From Candidatus Peregrinibacteria bacterium (GTDB lineage Bacteria; Patescibacteriota; Gracilibacteria; UM-FILTER-43-11), in the NCBI GenBank assembly GCA_016699515.1, contig CP064978.1, forward strand, positions 1,178,001-1,242,000: DNA of 64,000 nucleotides, written 5' to 3'. Shown here piece after piece: positions 1-9,354 of this stretch (position 1 is its first letter; each line of letters opens with the position of its first letter). The notes beneath the pieces were generated by a model that searched no databases, was not told the DNA's origin, and saw only the letters and a list, made by a program, of their open reading frames with translations. The position numbers were made by a program, and so were the translations under genes.

Positions 1-525
1 TTTTACCCCCGCACCCACAAGCAATTTTTCACTCCCGATCAGTTTGGCGGCATTGATGATGATTTCGGGTTGTGCGGTTGAAACCGAAACCTCCCCCCCG
101 ATCAGCTCGGGAGGCTCGATTGCAATAAAATCAGGATCAAATTCTAAAAAACTTGCCCCTTCTTCGGGGGTTTCGGCGCATAAAATAACGGCCAAACCGA
201 CTTCTTTGGCGCGCTCAATAGTGGCTTTGATCACCCCGCGTTCTAAACGTCTTTCTGAATGATTCAAAATCGTTCCCACAGCGCCGTGCGCCTTGGCAGC
301 TTCGGGCAGAATGTGGCCCGTGGAACTTCCATAATCAACCGGATCAATATGCTGAATCCACACCGGAATAGAAACAGACTGCGCGATCTCTGAAAGGTCT
401 AAAGCTTGCACGGCTATTTGAATGGTTGCTCCGGTTTGCTGGGCAACTTCAGCGTGAATTTTTGCAAGCGAAAGTGCTGCCTCGGCGGTTGCGGATTCGT
501 AGGTCTTAAAATTAGTTACTATCAT
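1..525 (-). CDS. tpiA: Triosephosphate isomerase, archaeal type (3' end outside window)
   Basis: Interconverts dihydroxyacetone phosphate and glyceraldehyde 3-phosphate in glycolysis. The 175 visible residues start MIVTNFKTYE, with the substrate-binding Asn and Lys of the N-x-K motif. They continue through VALQALDL-like strand residues, the catalytic His in WIQHIDP, the stretch GHILPEA, GTILNHSERR, and the catalytic Glu in AIEPPELIGG, ending near the phosphate-binding GAG. The spacing and the words NHSERR and EPPELIG are those of the short archaeal TIM family (about 225 residues) and not of the roughly 250-residue bacterial/eukaryal enzyme. The start ATG at 523-525 gives a normal N-terminus. 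A hairpin repeat lies directly upstream. The C-terminal portion is outside the window. Confidence 0.85.
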   Translation of the reverse strand, partial: MIVTNFKTYESATAEAALSLAKIHAEVAQQTGATIQIAVQALDLSEIAQSVSIPVWIQHIDPVDYGSSTGHILPEAAKAHGAVGTILNHSERRLERGVIKATIERAKEVGLAVILCAETPEEGASFLEFDPDFIAIEPPELIGGEVSVSTAQPEIIINAAKLIGSEKLLVGAGVK

Positions 526-530
526 CTTTT

Positions 531-616
531 AAGTTAAGAATTAAGAATTAATAGTTAAGTTGGATCATGCTATAATTTTTAACTCTTAAATTAGCGAAGC
601 GACTTAATTCTTAACT
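531..616. repeat. Palindromic intergenic element, GTTAAGAATTAAG type
   Basis: The left arm is built of repeated gttaagaattaag words and the right arm carries their reverse complement, interrupted by ttagcgaagcgactt. A TGCTATAAT box sits in the loop at 568-576. The element at 50712-50802 has the same right-arm layout with few differences. Confidence 0.75.
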
Positions 617-619
617 AAA

Positions 620-1233
620 TTAGGCGAAGGCCCACAAGAAGAAAAGAATGGGTTGAACGACTAAAAGCACGCTCACAAGGGAAAGATAGATCCATTTTGC
701 AACGCGTTCGGACTTGAGCTGATTTTCAACCTTGGCTAATTTTTTATGATTTTCTACTTCTCGTATTTCCATGCTTTTTTGAGCCTCTTCCAATTCGCGT
801 TGTTTTTTGTTGTAGTCCAACATCGGAACCATGTTCTTGACTTGTGATTCCAACTGACCCACGCGGTAGGTTGCGGCCTCTAGGCGCTCTTGTTTTGCCA
901 AGAGTTCTTTTTGGTTTCAGCGTATAATTCTTTGTACACTCGGTCTTCGGCGGAGCTTTTTTCTTGCGGAGCCGCTTTCTTTTCCAGGTTGATGTCGGTC
1001 ACTACCAAATTGGACAAGCTTTCACGTGGTCCCGCCAATTGGTTTTCGCCCAGCAAAGGGCCGACTTGATCTTGAATGATGCGGTCTACGTCGACTTTGC
1101 GAATAAGGACTCGTCGTCCATCTTTACGAGTTTTTAGTCGATATTTGCGCATGTAACGGTCGATCGTGCGTGTGGATACTTTTAGAATTTCACTTGCCTC
1201 TATTCGATCAACATAAGCATCGGTAGTGGTCAT
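620..1233 (-). CDS. HTH protein with coiled coil and C-terminal membrane anchor (one frameshift)
   Basis: Function unknown. Two overlapping reading frames join into one protein of about 204 residues if one T is restored to the TTTTT run at 908-912 (plus strand). Residues 8-55 form a MerR/excisionase-like helix-turn-helix (ASEILKVSTRTIDRYMRKY, then a GRR-V-IRK-DVD wing). A linker and a long charged coiled coil with Lys/Glu/Gln-rich heptads follow. The last 25 residues are one hydrophobic helix ending FFLWAFA. The layout predicts a DNA-binding protein held at the membrane, with the DNA-binding head in the cytoplasm. A good sigma-70-type promoter lies 90 bases upstream on the same strand. The fused reading is an inference; the alternative is two separate small genes. 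Confidence 0.65.
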
Positions 1234-1325
1234 TGATTTTTATTTTAAAAAATAAAGTAGAGGCTTTCTTTCGGGTTTTTGAGCTAACCAATTTTAATTT
1301 GCCAGCTTTTTATACTCCGACGTTC

Positions 1326-1354
1326 AGTATAGGCAGTGGCTGCAAGAGCGTCAA
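1326..1354 (-). promoter_or_regulatory. Promoter for the HTH-membrane protein gene
   Basis: On the minus strand TTGACG (1349-1354) and TATACT (1326-1331) are separated by 17 bases. Transcription would start near 1319, about 85 bases before the ATG at 1233. Apart from this promoter I see nothing in 1234-1420. Confidence 0.6.
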
Positions 1355-1420
1355 TTCTTATAGTAGACAAAATGGCGAACTTGAAATGACGCATTTTGTT
1401 AAAATGGTATTTTAATAAAA

Positions 1421-1565
1421 ATACCAAATTACAAATACACAAATCACAAACAAATTCGAATACCAAATCACTAAATATCAAAATGATAAAACTAATAAAA
1501 AAATATTCGATATTGGATATTCATGTGATTATTGTTTGTAATTTGTGTATTGGATATTTGTAATT
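1421..1565. repeat. Palindromic intergenic element, ACAAATTACAAAC type
   Basis: The left arm has words such as accaaattacaaatac and aatcacaaacaaattc. The right arm has the complementary attgtttgtaatttgt (1531-1546) and flanking gatattgg words. The same 16-base right-arm word recurs at 7310, 25733 and 35084. The element abuts the stop codon of carA. Confidence 0.75.
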
Positions 1566-2661
1566 ATTTGATGAGTTTGTCTACAAATTCATCAAATAGG
1601 TAATCGGGGTCTTCGGGGCCGGGGTGGGCTTCGGGGTGAAATTGGACCGAGAACCAGGGCTTGTTCACATGCTTAATCCCTTCGACCGTATTGTCGTTCG
1701 CATTGCGGAACCACACCTTCCAGCTGCTGGGAATGGTTTTTTCGTCGATGGCGTATCCGTGATTTTGGGACGTGATGTAGCAGCGTTCGGATAGCGTTTC
1801 GGTGCAAGGCTGATTGGCGGAACGATGGCCGTACTTTAGCTTGTAGGTTTTTGCTCCTGCCGCCAAGCCCATTAGTTGTGACCCTAAACAAATGCCAAAA
1901 ATCGGGACGTTTTTTTTCATGGCCTGACGGATCGCTTCGATCGTGCGATCGGCCATTTGCGGATCCCCGGGGCCATTGGACACAAACACCCCCTGGTACG
2001 CTTCGGTAACCTGATCGATGTCAAAATCCCATGGCAGTCGTATCACGGTGATTCCTCGCGCTAAAAAGGATCGAATGATGTTGTGTTTGGTTCCACAATC
2101 GTACAGCACCACGGTGGCTTTGGATTTTCCGGCCGGCTTGATGATTTGCTTTTTGTGAGTGGACACTTCGGCCACCAGGTTGGTTTGGTTGGGATCGATA
2201 ATGTTGAGAGCTCCTGTGATCTTGCGGGCATCGGGAATGATTTTTCCGAGCATCACCCCTTGTTCACGGAGCACTTGGGTAAGCGCGCGTGTGTCGACAT
2301 TCTGAAGCGCGGGTACTTTGTGTTTTTTCAAAAAATCAGACAAGCTGCTTTTGGCTTGATGATGCGAGTGTTCGCTGGAATATTCGTTGACGATTAATCC
2401 ACGCAAATGGATTTGCTCGCTTTCCAAAAGCTCGCTGACGTGATCTTTGACGGTTTGAACCGGTACGCCGTAGTTGCCGATCATGGGAAAGGTGAGCACT
2501 AAAATTTGCCCCCGATACGAAGGGTCGGTGAGCGTTTCGGGATATCCGACCATGCTGGTATTAAAAACCACCTCGCCGTCGACAAACCACTGAGGGTCTT
2601 TGGTTTCGTAACCGAAGGAGTCGCCATGCCAGGTGCTACCGTCTTGAAGAATTAATTTCAT
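1564..2661 (-). CDS. carA: Carbamoyl-phosphate synthase small subunit
   Basis: Glutamine amidotransferase subunit that releases ammonia from glutamine for carbamoyl phosphate synthesis (pyrimidine and arginine pathways). The 365-residue length is normal. The N-terminal CPSase_sm domain starts LILQDGSTWHG and holds FNTSMVGYPETLTDPSYRGQ. The C-terminal class I glutamine amidotransferase has the nucleophile Cys in FGICLGSQLMG, SNGPGDP for the oxyanion region, and the catalytic His/Glu in VQFHPEAHPGP. The large-subunit gene carB is not beside it: recJ lies upstream on the same strand with a hairpin repeat between. pyrF is about 23 kb away in this window. Confidence 0.95.
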   Translation of the reverse strand: MKLILQDGSTWHGDSFGYETKDPQWFVDGEVVFNTSMVGYPETLTDPSYRGQILVLTFPMIGNYGVPVQTVKDHVSELLESEQIHLRGLIVNEYSSEHSHHQAKSSLSDFLKKHKVPALQNVDTRALTQVLREQGVMLGKIIPDARKITGALNIIDPNQTNLVAEVSTHKKQIIKPAGKSKATVVLYDCGTKHNIIRSFLARGITVIRLPWDFDIDQVTEAYQGVFVSNGPGDPQMADRTIEAIRQAMKKNVPIFGICLGSQLMGLAAGAKTYKLKYGHRSANQPCTETLSERCYITSQNHGYAIDEKTIPSSWKVWFRNANDNTVEGIKHVNKPWFSVQFHPEAHPGPEDPDYLFDEFVDKLIK

Positions 2662-2668
2662 ATTTTTT

Positions 2669-2732
2669 AGGGTGTAGGGTTGAAGGCATAGGGCATAGAT
2701 TCCTAATTGCCCATTGCCCTGCTCTCACCCTA
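2669..2732. repeat. Palindromic intergenic element, AGGGTGTAGGG type
   Basis: Left-arm words agggtgtaggg and ggcatagggcatag face right-arm words gcccattgccct and ctcaccct, forming an imperfect hairpin between recJ and carA. Confidence 0.6.
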
Positions 2733-2734
2733 AG

Positions 2735-4436
2735 TTAGTTTTTATTGATTCTTATCAAGGTTAATTTACCAGCTCCGCTTGGGCGCAGATCGATAATTTT
2801 GAGTTGAACCTTTTTTTGCCCGTTCCATTCGTTTTCTTCCAAATTGACCACTAAATCGTGTGGAATATTGAGATTAATTTGATCCAAATACCGTGCAAAA
2901 AAGAAGGCGATCGACGAAAGCTGCCGGCCGTTGAGGTCGACCGGAATTTGAGCGTGTTCCTGAGTTTTGCCCACCACGCGTAGATCGGTGATACGAGCCC
3001 CCTTGATCATGACCATCGGCTGTTTGTTGGCCACGCCAAAGGGTTCAAGCAACGTGAGTTTACCTACCGTTTCGAGCGAGACTTCGTGGGCCTGAATTTC
3101 ACAGTCGATCGAGAGCGTTTCCTGAAACGCCGATGGGTCGAGATTCTTTTGGCTGTAGTCGTTTAAACGACGGATGAATTCATCGTAATTTTCAGCCGGC
3201 AACGTAAAGCCCCCTGCCATGGCGTGCCCGCCAAAGGTGGTAAAAAGGTCGCCGGCGCATTCACGCACCGCCGCGGTAATGTCGAAGCTATTCAGGCTGC
3301 GCATAGAACCCACCACATGGCTGTCGATCTGGTGCATGATGATAGTAGGACGGCCATACTTTTCGGTGAGTTTGCCCGCGAGCAAACCTACTAATCCGGC
3401 TTTCCATTCGGTGCTTTTGAGCGCGATGATGGTGGGCCTTGAGTTCATGGTGTCGATCCTTTCACACGCTTCGTCGAAGTATTGGGTAGTCAGCTCGCGA
3501 CGCGCTTCGTTCAGTTCGTTCAATACCTTTGCTTTGGAGCAATCGCCCATCAAAAGATCGAAGGCGTGTTGAGGGGTGTCGAGCCGGCCGGCCGCGTTGA
3601 TGCGCGGGCCGATTTGAAAACCGATGGTACCGCTGTCGATGGTAGCCGGATTAATGCCCGCTTCTTTCAAAAGTTCGGTGAGCCCGGGATTTTTGCCGGC
3701 GGCGAGCCGTTTTAATCCTTCGCGCACCAAAATGCGGTTTTCGCCGGTCAGTTCCATGCAATCCCCCACCACGCCCAAACATGCAATGCTGAGCTGCTGA
3801 TCGAGGTAATCGGTAGCACTTTCGCCCATAAAATGCGGAGCGAGCGCTGTGACCACTTTGTAGGCGATGGTGGATCCACAGGCTTCTTTGTTGATACACA
3901 CAATCGGTTTGATGGGGATTGACGATGGCCAGCGCCGGCGGAAGTTCCGCCGGGAGCGAGTGATGGTCGGTGACGATCACTTCCATCCCCAGTTCGTTGG
4001 CCAGTTTAATTTCTTCTAAATTCGACGTGCCGCAATCGACCGTGATGATCAAATCGATTCCCGCTGCTTTAAAGCGTTCCATAAAATAGGGCTTCATGCC
4101 GTAGCCGTCCTTTTCGCGATGCGGGAGGGTTACTTGCCATTTCGCTCCGGCATTTTCCAAAAAATCAGCCATAATCGCCGCTCCGGTGATGCCGTCGACA
4201 TCGTAATCGCCAAAAATCATAATTGATTCTTGATTTTCGATCGCCCGAGCGATACGATCGACCGCTTTTTGCATGTCTTTCAGTAGAAAAGGATCGTGCA
4301 AACGGGTGAGATCGCCCTTAAAAAACCAATCGGCCTTATCGGGGGTGGTAATACCGCGATTTTCCAATAATTTGGCTACCACATTCAGCGCCTTATTTTC
4401 ATTTTCGATCACCCATTTTTTACCTAGAATGCTCAT
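2735..4436 (-). CDS. recJ: Single-stranded-DNA exonuclease RecJ (one frameshift)
   Basis: 5'-3' single-strand-specific exonuclease of recombination and mismatch repair. The DHH motifs are clear in the first part: IFGDYDVDGITGA, then ITVDCGTS and VIVTDHHSLP, with NPHQTDC at the end of the DHH domain. The second part contains the linker (GPRINAAGRL), the DHHA1 motif FGGHAMAGGFTLP, and the C-terminal OB-like region. Together they give about 566 residues, a normal RecJ length. The frames change near 3893-3905 at tgtgtgtatc (minus strand); two missing bases or one extra base would restore the frame. The position inside the conserved NP..C..K..CG..IAYK stretch shows one gene was intended. Given the other indels in the window I treat this as sequence error and not gene decay. 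Confidence 0.85.
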
Positions 4437-4536
4437 TTTGTATGCTTAAATCTGGCTAGTAGTTTAAACGGAGTTTGTTGAATGGGCAAGAATCTAGTTT
4501 TTACCGCTTTGCCCCCTTGTTTTTGAGGGGATTTTT

Positions 4537-4545
4537 TGGTATAAT
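4537..4545 (+). promoter_or_regulatory. Extended -10 box TGGTATAAT
   Basis: Preceded by a T-rich tract after a short GC hairpin. It would drive the VirD4-like gene at 4649, reading through a hairpin repeat in the leader. Confidence 0.5.
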
Positions 4546-4558
4546 AAATAGATTTATT

Positions 4559-4641
4559 TAGTACGTAGTTCGTAGGGTGTAGGGGGTAGCTTCAATAATC
4601 GCTACCGAACTACACCCTACGAACTACACCCTACACCCTCA
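4559..4641. repeat. Palindromic intergenic element, GTAGTTCGTAGGGTGTAGG type
   Basis: The left arm cgtagttcgtagggtgtagg is answered by right-arm copies of ctacaccctacgaactac. It could fold in the leader of the following gene. Confidence 0.7.
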
Positions 4642-4648
4642 TAAACAA

Positions 4649-7195
4649 GTGGACATTCTCAATGAAATCATCGCATCGGTCGGACCAGCTTGGGGGTGGG
4701 TAAAGCTGCATTGGATGTGGGTGGTGTTTGGGCCGATGGCGGCTTGGTATGGGTTTAAATTGTGGATTGTGGGCGGACGGTTTATTCACCAAGTGCGCAG
4801 TGCCAAAAAATTGGTGTATTTAAAAATTACCTTGCCACGCAGCGATTCGAAAATGATCAAGAGCAACGTACCGAGAAGGATTTTAAAGAAAAGGTGGCGA
4901 TTATGTCGCAGCTTTATCGCGCGCTATACGAAATTCGTGAGTTGAATTTGATGAACCGCATTAACGTGTGGCTATGGCAAGCGGATAATATTTCGTTCGA
5001 ATTGGTGGTGGAAGATCACGAACTTAGTTTTTATGTGGTTATTCAGCCTTATTATCGCGATATTCTAGAAAAGCAAATCACCACGTTTTACAAAGATGCC
5101 GACATTCAAGAGCTCAGTAAGCCCTTGGCTTTTTATGAAAAAAATAAGGAATCGCGCAGCTATTTTTTGTATACCAAACGTCCCTTTTGGTATCCGATTA
5201 AAAGCTACCGCGAAATGGAACAAGATCCGCTGAACGACGTCGCCAACGTACTTTCGAAACTTGCGGATGGGGAAAGAGCGGTCATTCAAATGATCATTAA
5301 CCCCGTGACGAGCGAAAAATGGCGTGCTAAAACTGAACAAATCGGCACGGCTTTGTTTAAAAACAAACCGATCCCTTGGAAGATTCCCATTCCCATTTTG
5401 GGTCCGATTTTGAGTGTATTGCTGAATGCGGTGCGCTTGTTTATGCCGGGGGGCGGCAGTGGCACCAATGCGCCGGGCGCCAGTGGAGGTGATTCGTATG
5501 TGCGTATGCTACAACCCAAAGAAGAATCCTTTAAACGTATTGGAGAAAAGGCTGGTGGTGTTGGGTTTGATACGTCGATTCGCATTATTGGCCAAGCCGA
5601 TACCAAAGCGCGCGCAGTCGAAATTACCAATAACATTGTGGTGGCTTTTAGTATTTATCAAGATCCCTACCTAAACGTATTCCAAAACCGTCGGATTATC
5701 CCCATCGATTTTATTAATAATCCATTGATTCGGTTTTTGTTTAAACGTCGTATTCCGGGTATTTTGCATAAAACGCCGTTGCTTGCCCAAGATGAGCTGG
5801 CTTCGTTGGTGCATTTTCCTGATTCGCGCTATAACCCCATTCCTATCATTCGTTGGTTGCAATATAAGGTACTGCCTCCTCCGGTTGATTTGCCAAGAGA
5901 GGGGGTATTGATAGGCAAAAGCATGTACCGCGGGGAAGAGCGAGACGTACGGATTCTTAAAGACGATCGGACCCGTCATCAGTACATCATCGGTAAATCC
6001 GGTTCGGGTAAATCGGTGCTACTTAATTTTATGGCGCGCCAGGATATTTGGAATGGTGACGGCATCTGTTTGATCGATCCGCATGGTGATTTGGTGGAAG
6101 ATACGCTTCGAGTAGTGCAAAAGGAACGTGCGCGCGATGTGATTGTGTTTGATCCGTCCGATACGGAGCGCCCGATGGGACTGAATTTGCTCGAAGCACA
6201 TACTCCCGAAGAACGCGATCGCGCCTCGCTCGACGCGATGGAAATTTTTATCAAGCTGTTTGGCGATGAAATTTTCGGCCCACGGATTCAGCATTATTTC
6301 CGTAATGCGTGTTTAACGCTGATGGAAGATGAGGAAGAGGGGGCCACGTTGATTGATGTGCCACGGATTTTTGTGGACGAAGAGTTCCGCAAGTACAAAG
6401 TGGATAAAGTACAAAATGCGGTGGTTCGTTCGTTTTGGGAACATGAATACGCCAGCACCGGCGATCGTGAAAGCAAGAAATGATTCCGTATTTCAGTTCT
6501 AAATTTGGCCCGTTTATCACCAACACCACCATCCGCAATATTATTGGTCAGCCCAAGAGCGCCTTTAACATTCGCGAGATTATGGATCAACAAAAGATTC
6601 TTTTGGTGAATCTGTCGAAGGGGAAAATTGGTGATGTAAACGCCCAGCTTTTAGGGCTGATTTTTGTAAACAAAGTGAACATGGCGGCCATGAGTCGGCA
6701 AAGTATGGATAAAAAAGACCGAAAAGACTTTTTATGTATGTGGATGAATTTCAGAACTTTGCGACCGATACGTTTGCTTCGATCCTTTCGGAGGCGCGCA
6801 AATACCGCTTGGGGCTGATTATGGCGCATCAGTATATTGCGCAGCTCACCAAAACCCCGACCGGTCGTGATGACACTCGCGTGCGGGATGCGGTGTTTGG
6901 TAACGTGGGAACGATGGTCAGCTTTAAAGTGGGTGCCGACGATGCCGAATATTTGGCGAAGGAATACGCTCCGTTGCTTTCGCAACAAGATATCTTGAGC
7001 ATTGCCAACTACAGCGCTTACATTAAGCTGAATGTGAACAACACCACCTCGCGCCCGTTTTCGATCAAAACCATTTGGGACCCCCAAGGCAATGATAAAA
7101 TGAGTGATATTTTGAAGAAGTATTCGCGCATGAAGTATGGTCGTAAAAAAACCTTTGTGGACCAAGAGATCGAAGCGCGACTTGGAATTATTTAG
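4649..7195 (+). CDS. VirD4/TraD-like membrane ATPase (three frameshifts)
   Basis: Probable DNA- or protein-translocating ATPase of the type IV secretion/conjugation coupling family (DUF87/TraM-recognition type). Restoring one base at each of 4850-4853 (AAAA), 6478-6480 (AAA) and 6729-6733 (TTTTT) gives about 849 residues. An N-terminal hydrophobic helix (residues 13-40) is followed by a long alpha/beta region. The ATPase core then has Walker A IIGKSGSGKSVLL with LIDPHGDLVED after it, FDPSDTERPMGLNLL, Walker B-like ILLVNLSKG, and MYVDEFQNFATD. The last segment RLGLIMAHQYIAQL is typical of TraG/TraD C-termini. The start is GTG at 4649 without a visible Shine-Dalgarno site. No other secretion genes are adjacent, so the partner machinery is unknown; such stand-alone copies are common in CPR genomes. 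Confidence 0.75.
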
Positions 7196-7202
7196 ATAAT
7201 AC

Positions 7203-7356
7203 CAACTAACTAAATACACAAATTACAAACAATCCCAAATAACCAATACCGAACACCTAATTTTTGTAGTTTAATTTTTTGAAATTGATTATTTGAAATT
7301 CTTGCGATTATTGTTTGTAATTTGTCTATTCGTAATTGTGTATTTAAGCGAAGCGC
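7203..7356. repeat. Palindromic intergenic element, ACAAATTACAAAC type with AGCGAAGCG
   Basis: The left arm carries aatacacaaattacaaac. The right arm carries attgtttgtaatttgt (7310-7325) and ends in taagcgaagcgcc, the core also seen in the elements at 531, 48904 and 50712. Confidence 0.75.
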
Positions 7357-7362
7357 CTTTTC

Positions 7363-7371
7363 TGCTAGAAT
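7363..7371 (+). promoter_or_regulatory. Extended -10 box TGCTAGAAT
   Basis: Lies after a pyrimidine tract, 25 bases before the ATG at 7397 of the PKD-7TM gene. Confidence 0.5.
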
Positions 7372-7396
7372 ACCCAGGCCTTTTAAACATGCGATT

Positions 7397-8879
7397 ATGA
7401 AAAAATGGTTATCGGGTCTACTCATGGCATTCTTTTTGTTTCCAAGTGTGGCCAGCGCCCAGCTGAGTTTTAATTTGAATACGGTGCGGCCGATCATTAA
7501 GGCAAATGAAATTGTGCAAGTGGGTAAAAACATCATTTTGGACGCCTCACAAAGCTTTTTGCCCGATAAAGAAGTGCCGGCGGTTTATGAATGGAATTTT
7601 GGAGACAGCACGCCAACGGACACGGGGGTGGAAGTGGTTCACACGTTCTCGGAGCCGGGTGAATATTTGGTGGAACTTACGGTAACCCAAGGCGACGAAA
7701 GCGCTTCGATTGCGCACAGTGTGTTTGCTTATGAAAATCTGATTTTGCTGCTAACCGACGTTACGGATCGCCAGGAAAGTATTGAAAAATTTTCACAACA
7801 AGCTCGCAGCGAAGGCACCTTTATTAACTTGATTGAAAGCTACAACAGCACTACGGCGTTTATGTCCGAAGAAGCGCTTTCTTCCAAACTGAACGATCAG
7901 GTGAACGTACTCAATAGTGCCGATAGCATTGTGGTGTGGACCACACGCGGGAGCGGTGTGAATTCATTGACGCGGCTGATTCGTGAAAAGCCCGATAATC
8001 AAGCCTTTTTGAAGGATAAAACCGTTATTGTCATTACCGATAAGAACTTAAAAACGCTGGCTCGTATTATGCAGAGCAATTTTGACATTATTCAGCCGAA
8101 GCAAATTGTTCTTACGCGCGAATATAATTTGCAAAACCTGATTCGTTCACCTTCGGCCGAAGCGTTTGTGGATGACTTACAAGCGGGAGTGGAAGCATTT
8201 GAAATTGTGAATGCGGACAGCCGCCGCGTGCGTCCTTGGAATCTCTTTTCGTATTTGGTGAATTACATGATCACCAGCGGAATCCCCAGCAACACCATCG
8301 TCCTTTTGCTGATGCTTCCGGTCATTGCCACCATCATCGCTTTTTTAAAGCAAGTGGTGGGCGTGACAACATTTGGCCTATACACCCCTCGATTTTTTAG
8401 CCCTTGGGCTTAAATTTGGTTTGTCCATTTTATTTATCATCATTATTTCGGGTGCCATTCTGCGTAAATTCCTGGATTCGGTTCGCCTGCTCCACATTCC
8501 CCGCATTGCGATCGTGTTTTCGGTTTCAACCATTATTTTGTTGCTCACTCTTGCCGCGGGGGCCTATGTGGGAATCAGCCAGTTGGCCACGATTGCGGTT
8601 TTTCCGATGTTGATTATGACCACATTGGCCGAAAAATTTGTGAGCGCACAAAGTGGAAAAGGGGTGTATGCCGCTACACTGCTTTTGATTGAAACCACCG
8701 CGGTGTCGTTGATTTGTTACTGGGCGGTGGAATGGCAATTTTTGCAAAATCTGATGCTGAGCTATCCCGAAATTATTTTACTTTTGATTGTAGTGAATTT
8801 GATTTTGGGCCGCTGGACCGGGCTCCGCGTATTTGAATACATTCGGTTCCGGGAGGTGATGAAGCATGCGGAGGAGTAA
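7397..8879 (+). CDS. Exported PKD-domain protein with 7TM module (one frameshift)
   Basis: Membrane protein of about 494 residues. The start at 7397 gives a signal peptide (MKKWLSGLLMAFFLFPS..ASA). A PKD Ig-like domain follows (residues 25-110; DASQSF, YEWNFGDS, HTFSEPGEYLVELTV). An alpha/beta region comes next, then seven hydrophobic helices starting near NYMITSGIPSNTIVLLLMLP with the hallmark GVTTFGLYTPL. This module is usually fused to an inactive transglutaminase and encoded beside an ATP-grasp amino-acid ligase, exactly the gene found next here. The frame breaks at CCCC 8385-8388; two missing C (or one extra) restore TPLDFLALG. The family's role is thought to be in modifying peptides or proteins at the membrane; the substrate is unknown. 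Confidence 0.75.
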
Positions 8880-8885
8880 ACTCCT

Positions 8886-9346
8886 CACCTTTACCATTGA
8901 CCTTTGACTTTTGACTTATTTGAATGAAAAAATTTAGATTCCGACAATTTCCGGTTTACCAAGATTCATTACGATTTAGAAGAGCTATTAAAGATCTTGT
9001 AAAAACTAAATTCCCTAAGGATGAACAATTTGTTTTAGCCCCCCAAATTCTAAGGGCAACTGATTCGATTATTCTTAATATCGCGGAAGGTTCTGATCGA
9101 AAAACGGATAAGGATTTTGCTCACTTTTTGAATTTATCGCTTACCTCATTAAACGAAGTGGTTGCCTGCTTTGATTTAGCACTTAGCGACCAGTATATTA
9201 CTAGTGAAGAACACTCTGAATTATTGTTAAAAGCTGAAGCGGTTGCAAATCAATTAACAGCCTTTAGAAAGAGTATTATATGATTTTATTTGTGACGATT
9301 GGTCGATCGACTAACTAGTCAAAGGTCAATGGTCAAATGTCAATTG
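8886..9346. mobile_element. Putative S23-type element: four-helix-bundle gene between inverted repeats
   Basis: A perfect 16-base inverted repeat, ccattgacctttgact at 8894-8909 and its complement at 9317-9332, encloses one small gene of the 23S-rRNA-intervening-sequence (S23) family. Outside the perfect arms the same short-word style continues (ttttgac, gtcaaatgtcaa). The element sits between two genes that are normally neighbours, so it looks inserted. The boundaries are approximate and no target duplication is obvious. Mobility is an inference. Confidence 0.5.
8924..9283 (+). CDS. Four-helix-bundle protein, S23/IVS family
   Basis: A 119-residue protein. The motif ILNIAEGSDRKTDKDFAHFL followed by SLNEVVACFDLA marks the family first known from proteins encoded in intervening sequences of 23S rRNA genes (and structurally related to Avd of diversity-generating retroelements). 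The family forms pentameric barrels with a basic face; its biochemical function is not settled. The N-terminus RFRQFPVYQ is typical. Here it is not in rRNA but inside 16-base inverted repeats between the 7TM gene and the ATP-grasp gene. Base composition is more AT-rich than its neighbours, consistent with arrival from elsewhere. Confidence 0.85.
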   Translation: MKKFRFRQFPVYQDSLRFRRAIKDLVKTKFPKDEQFVLAPQILRATDSIILNIAEGSDRKTDKDFAHFLNLSLTSLNEVVACFDLALSDQYITSEEHSELLLKAEAVANQLTAFRKSII

Positions 9347-9354
9347 TAGTAAAA

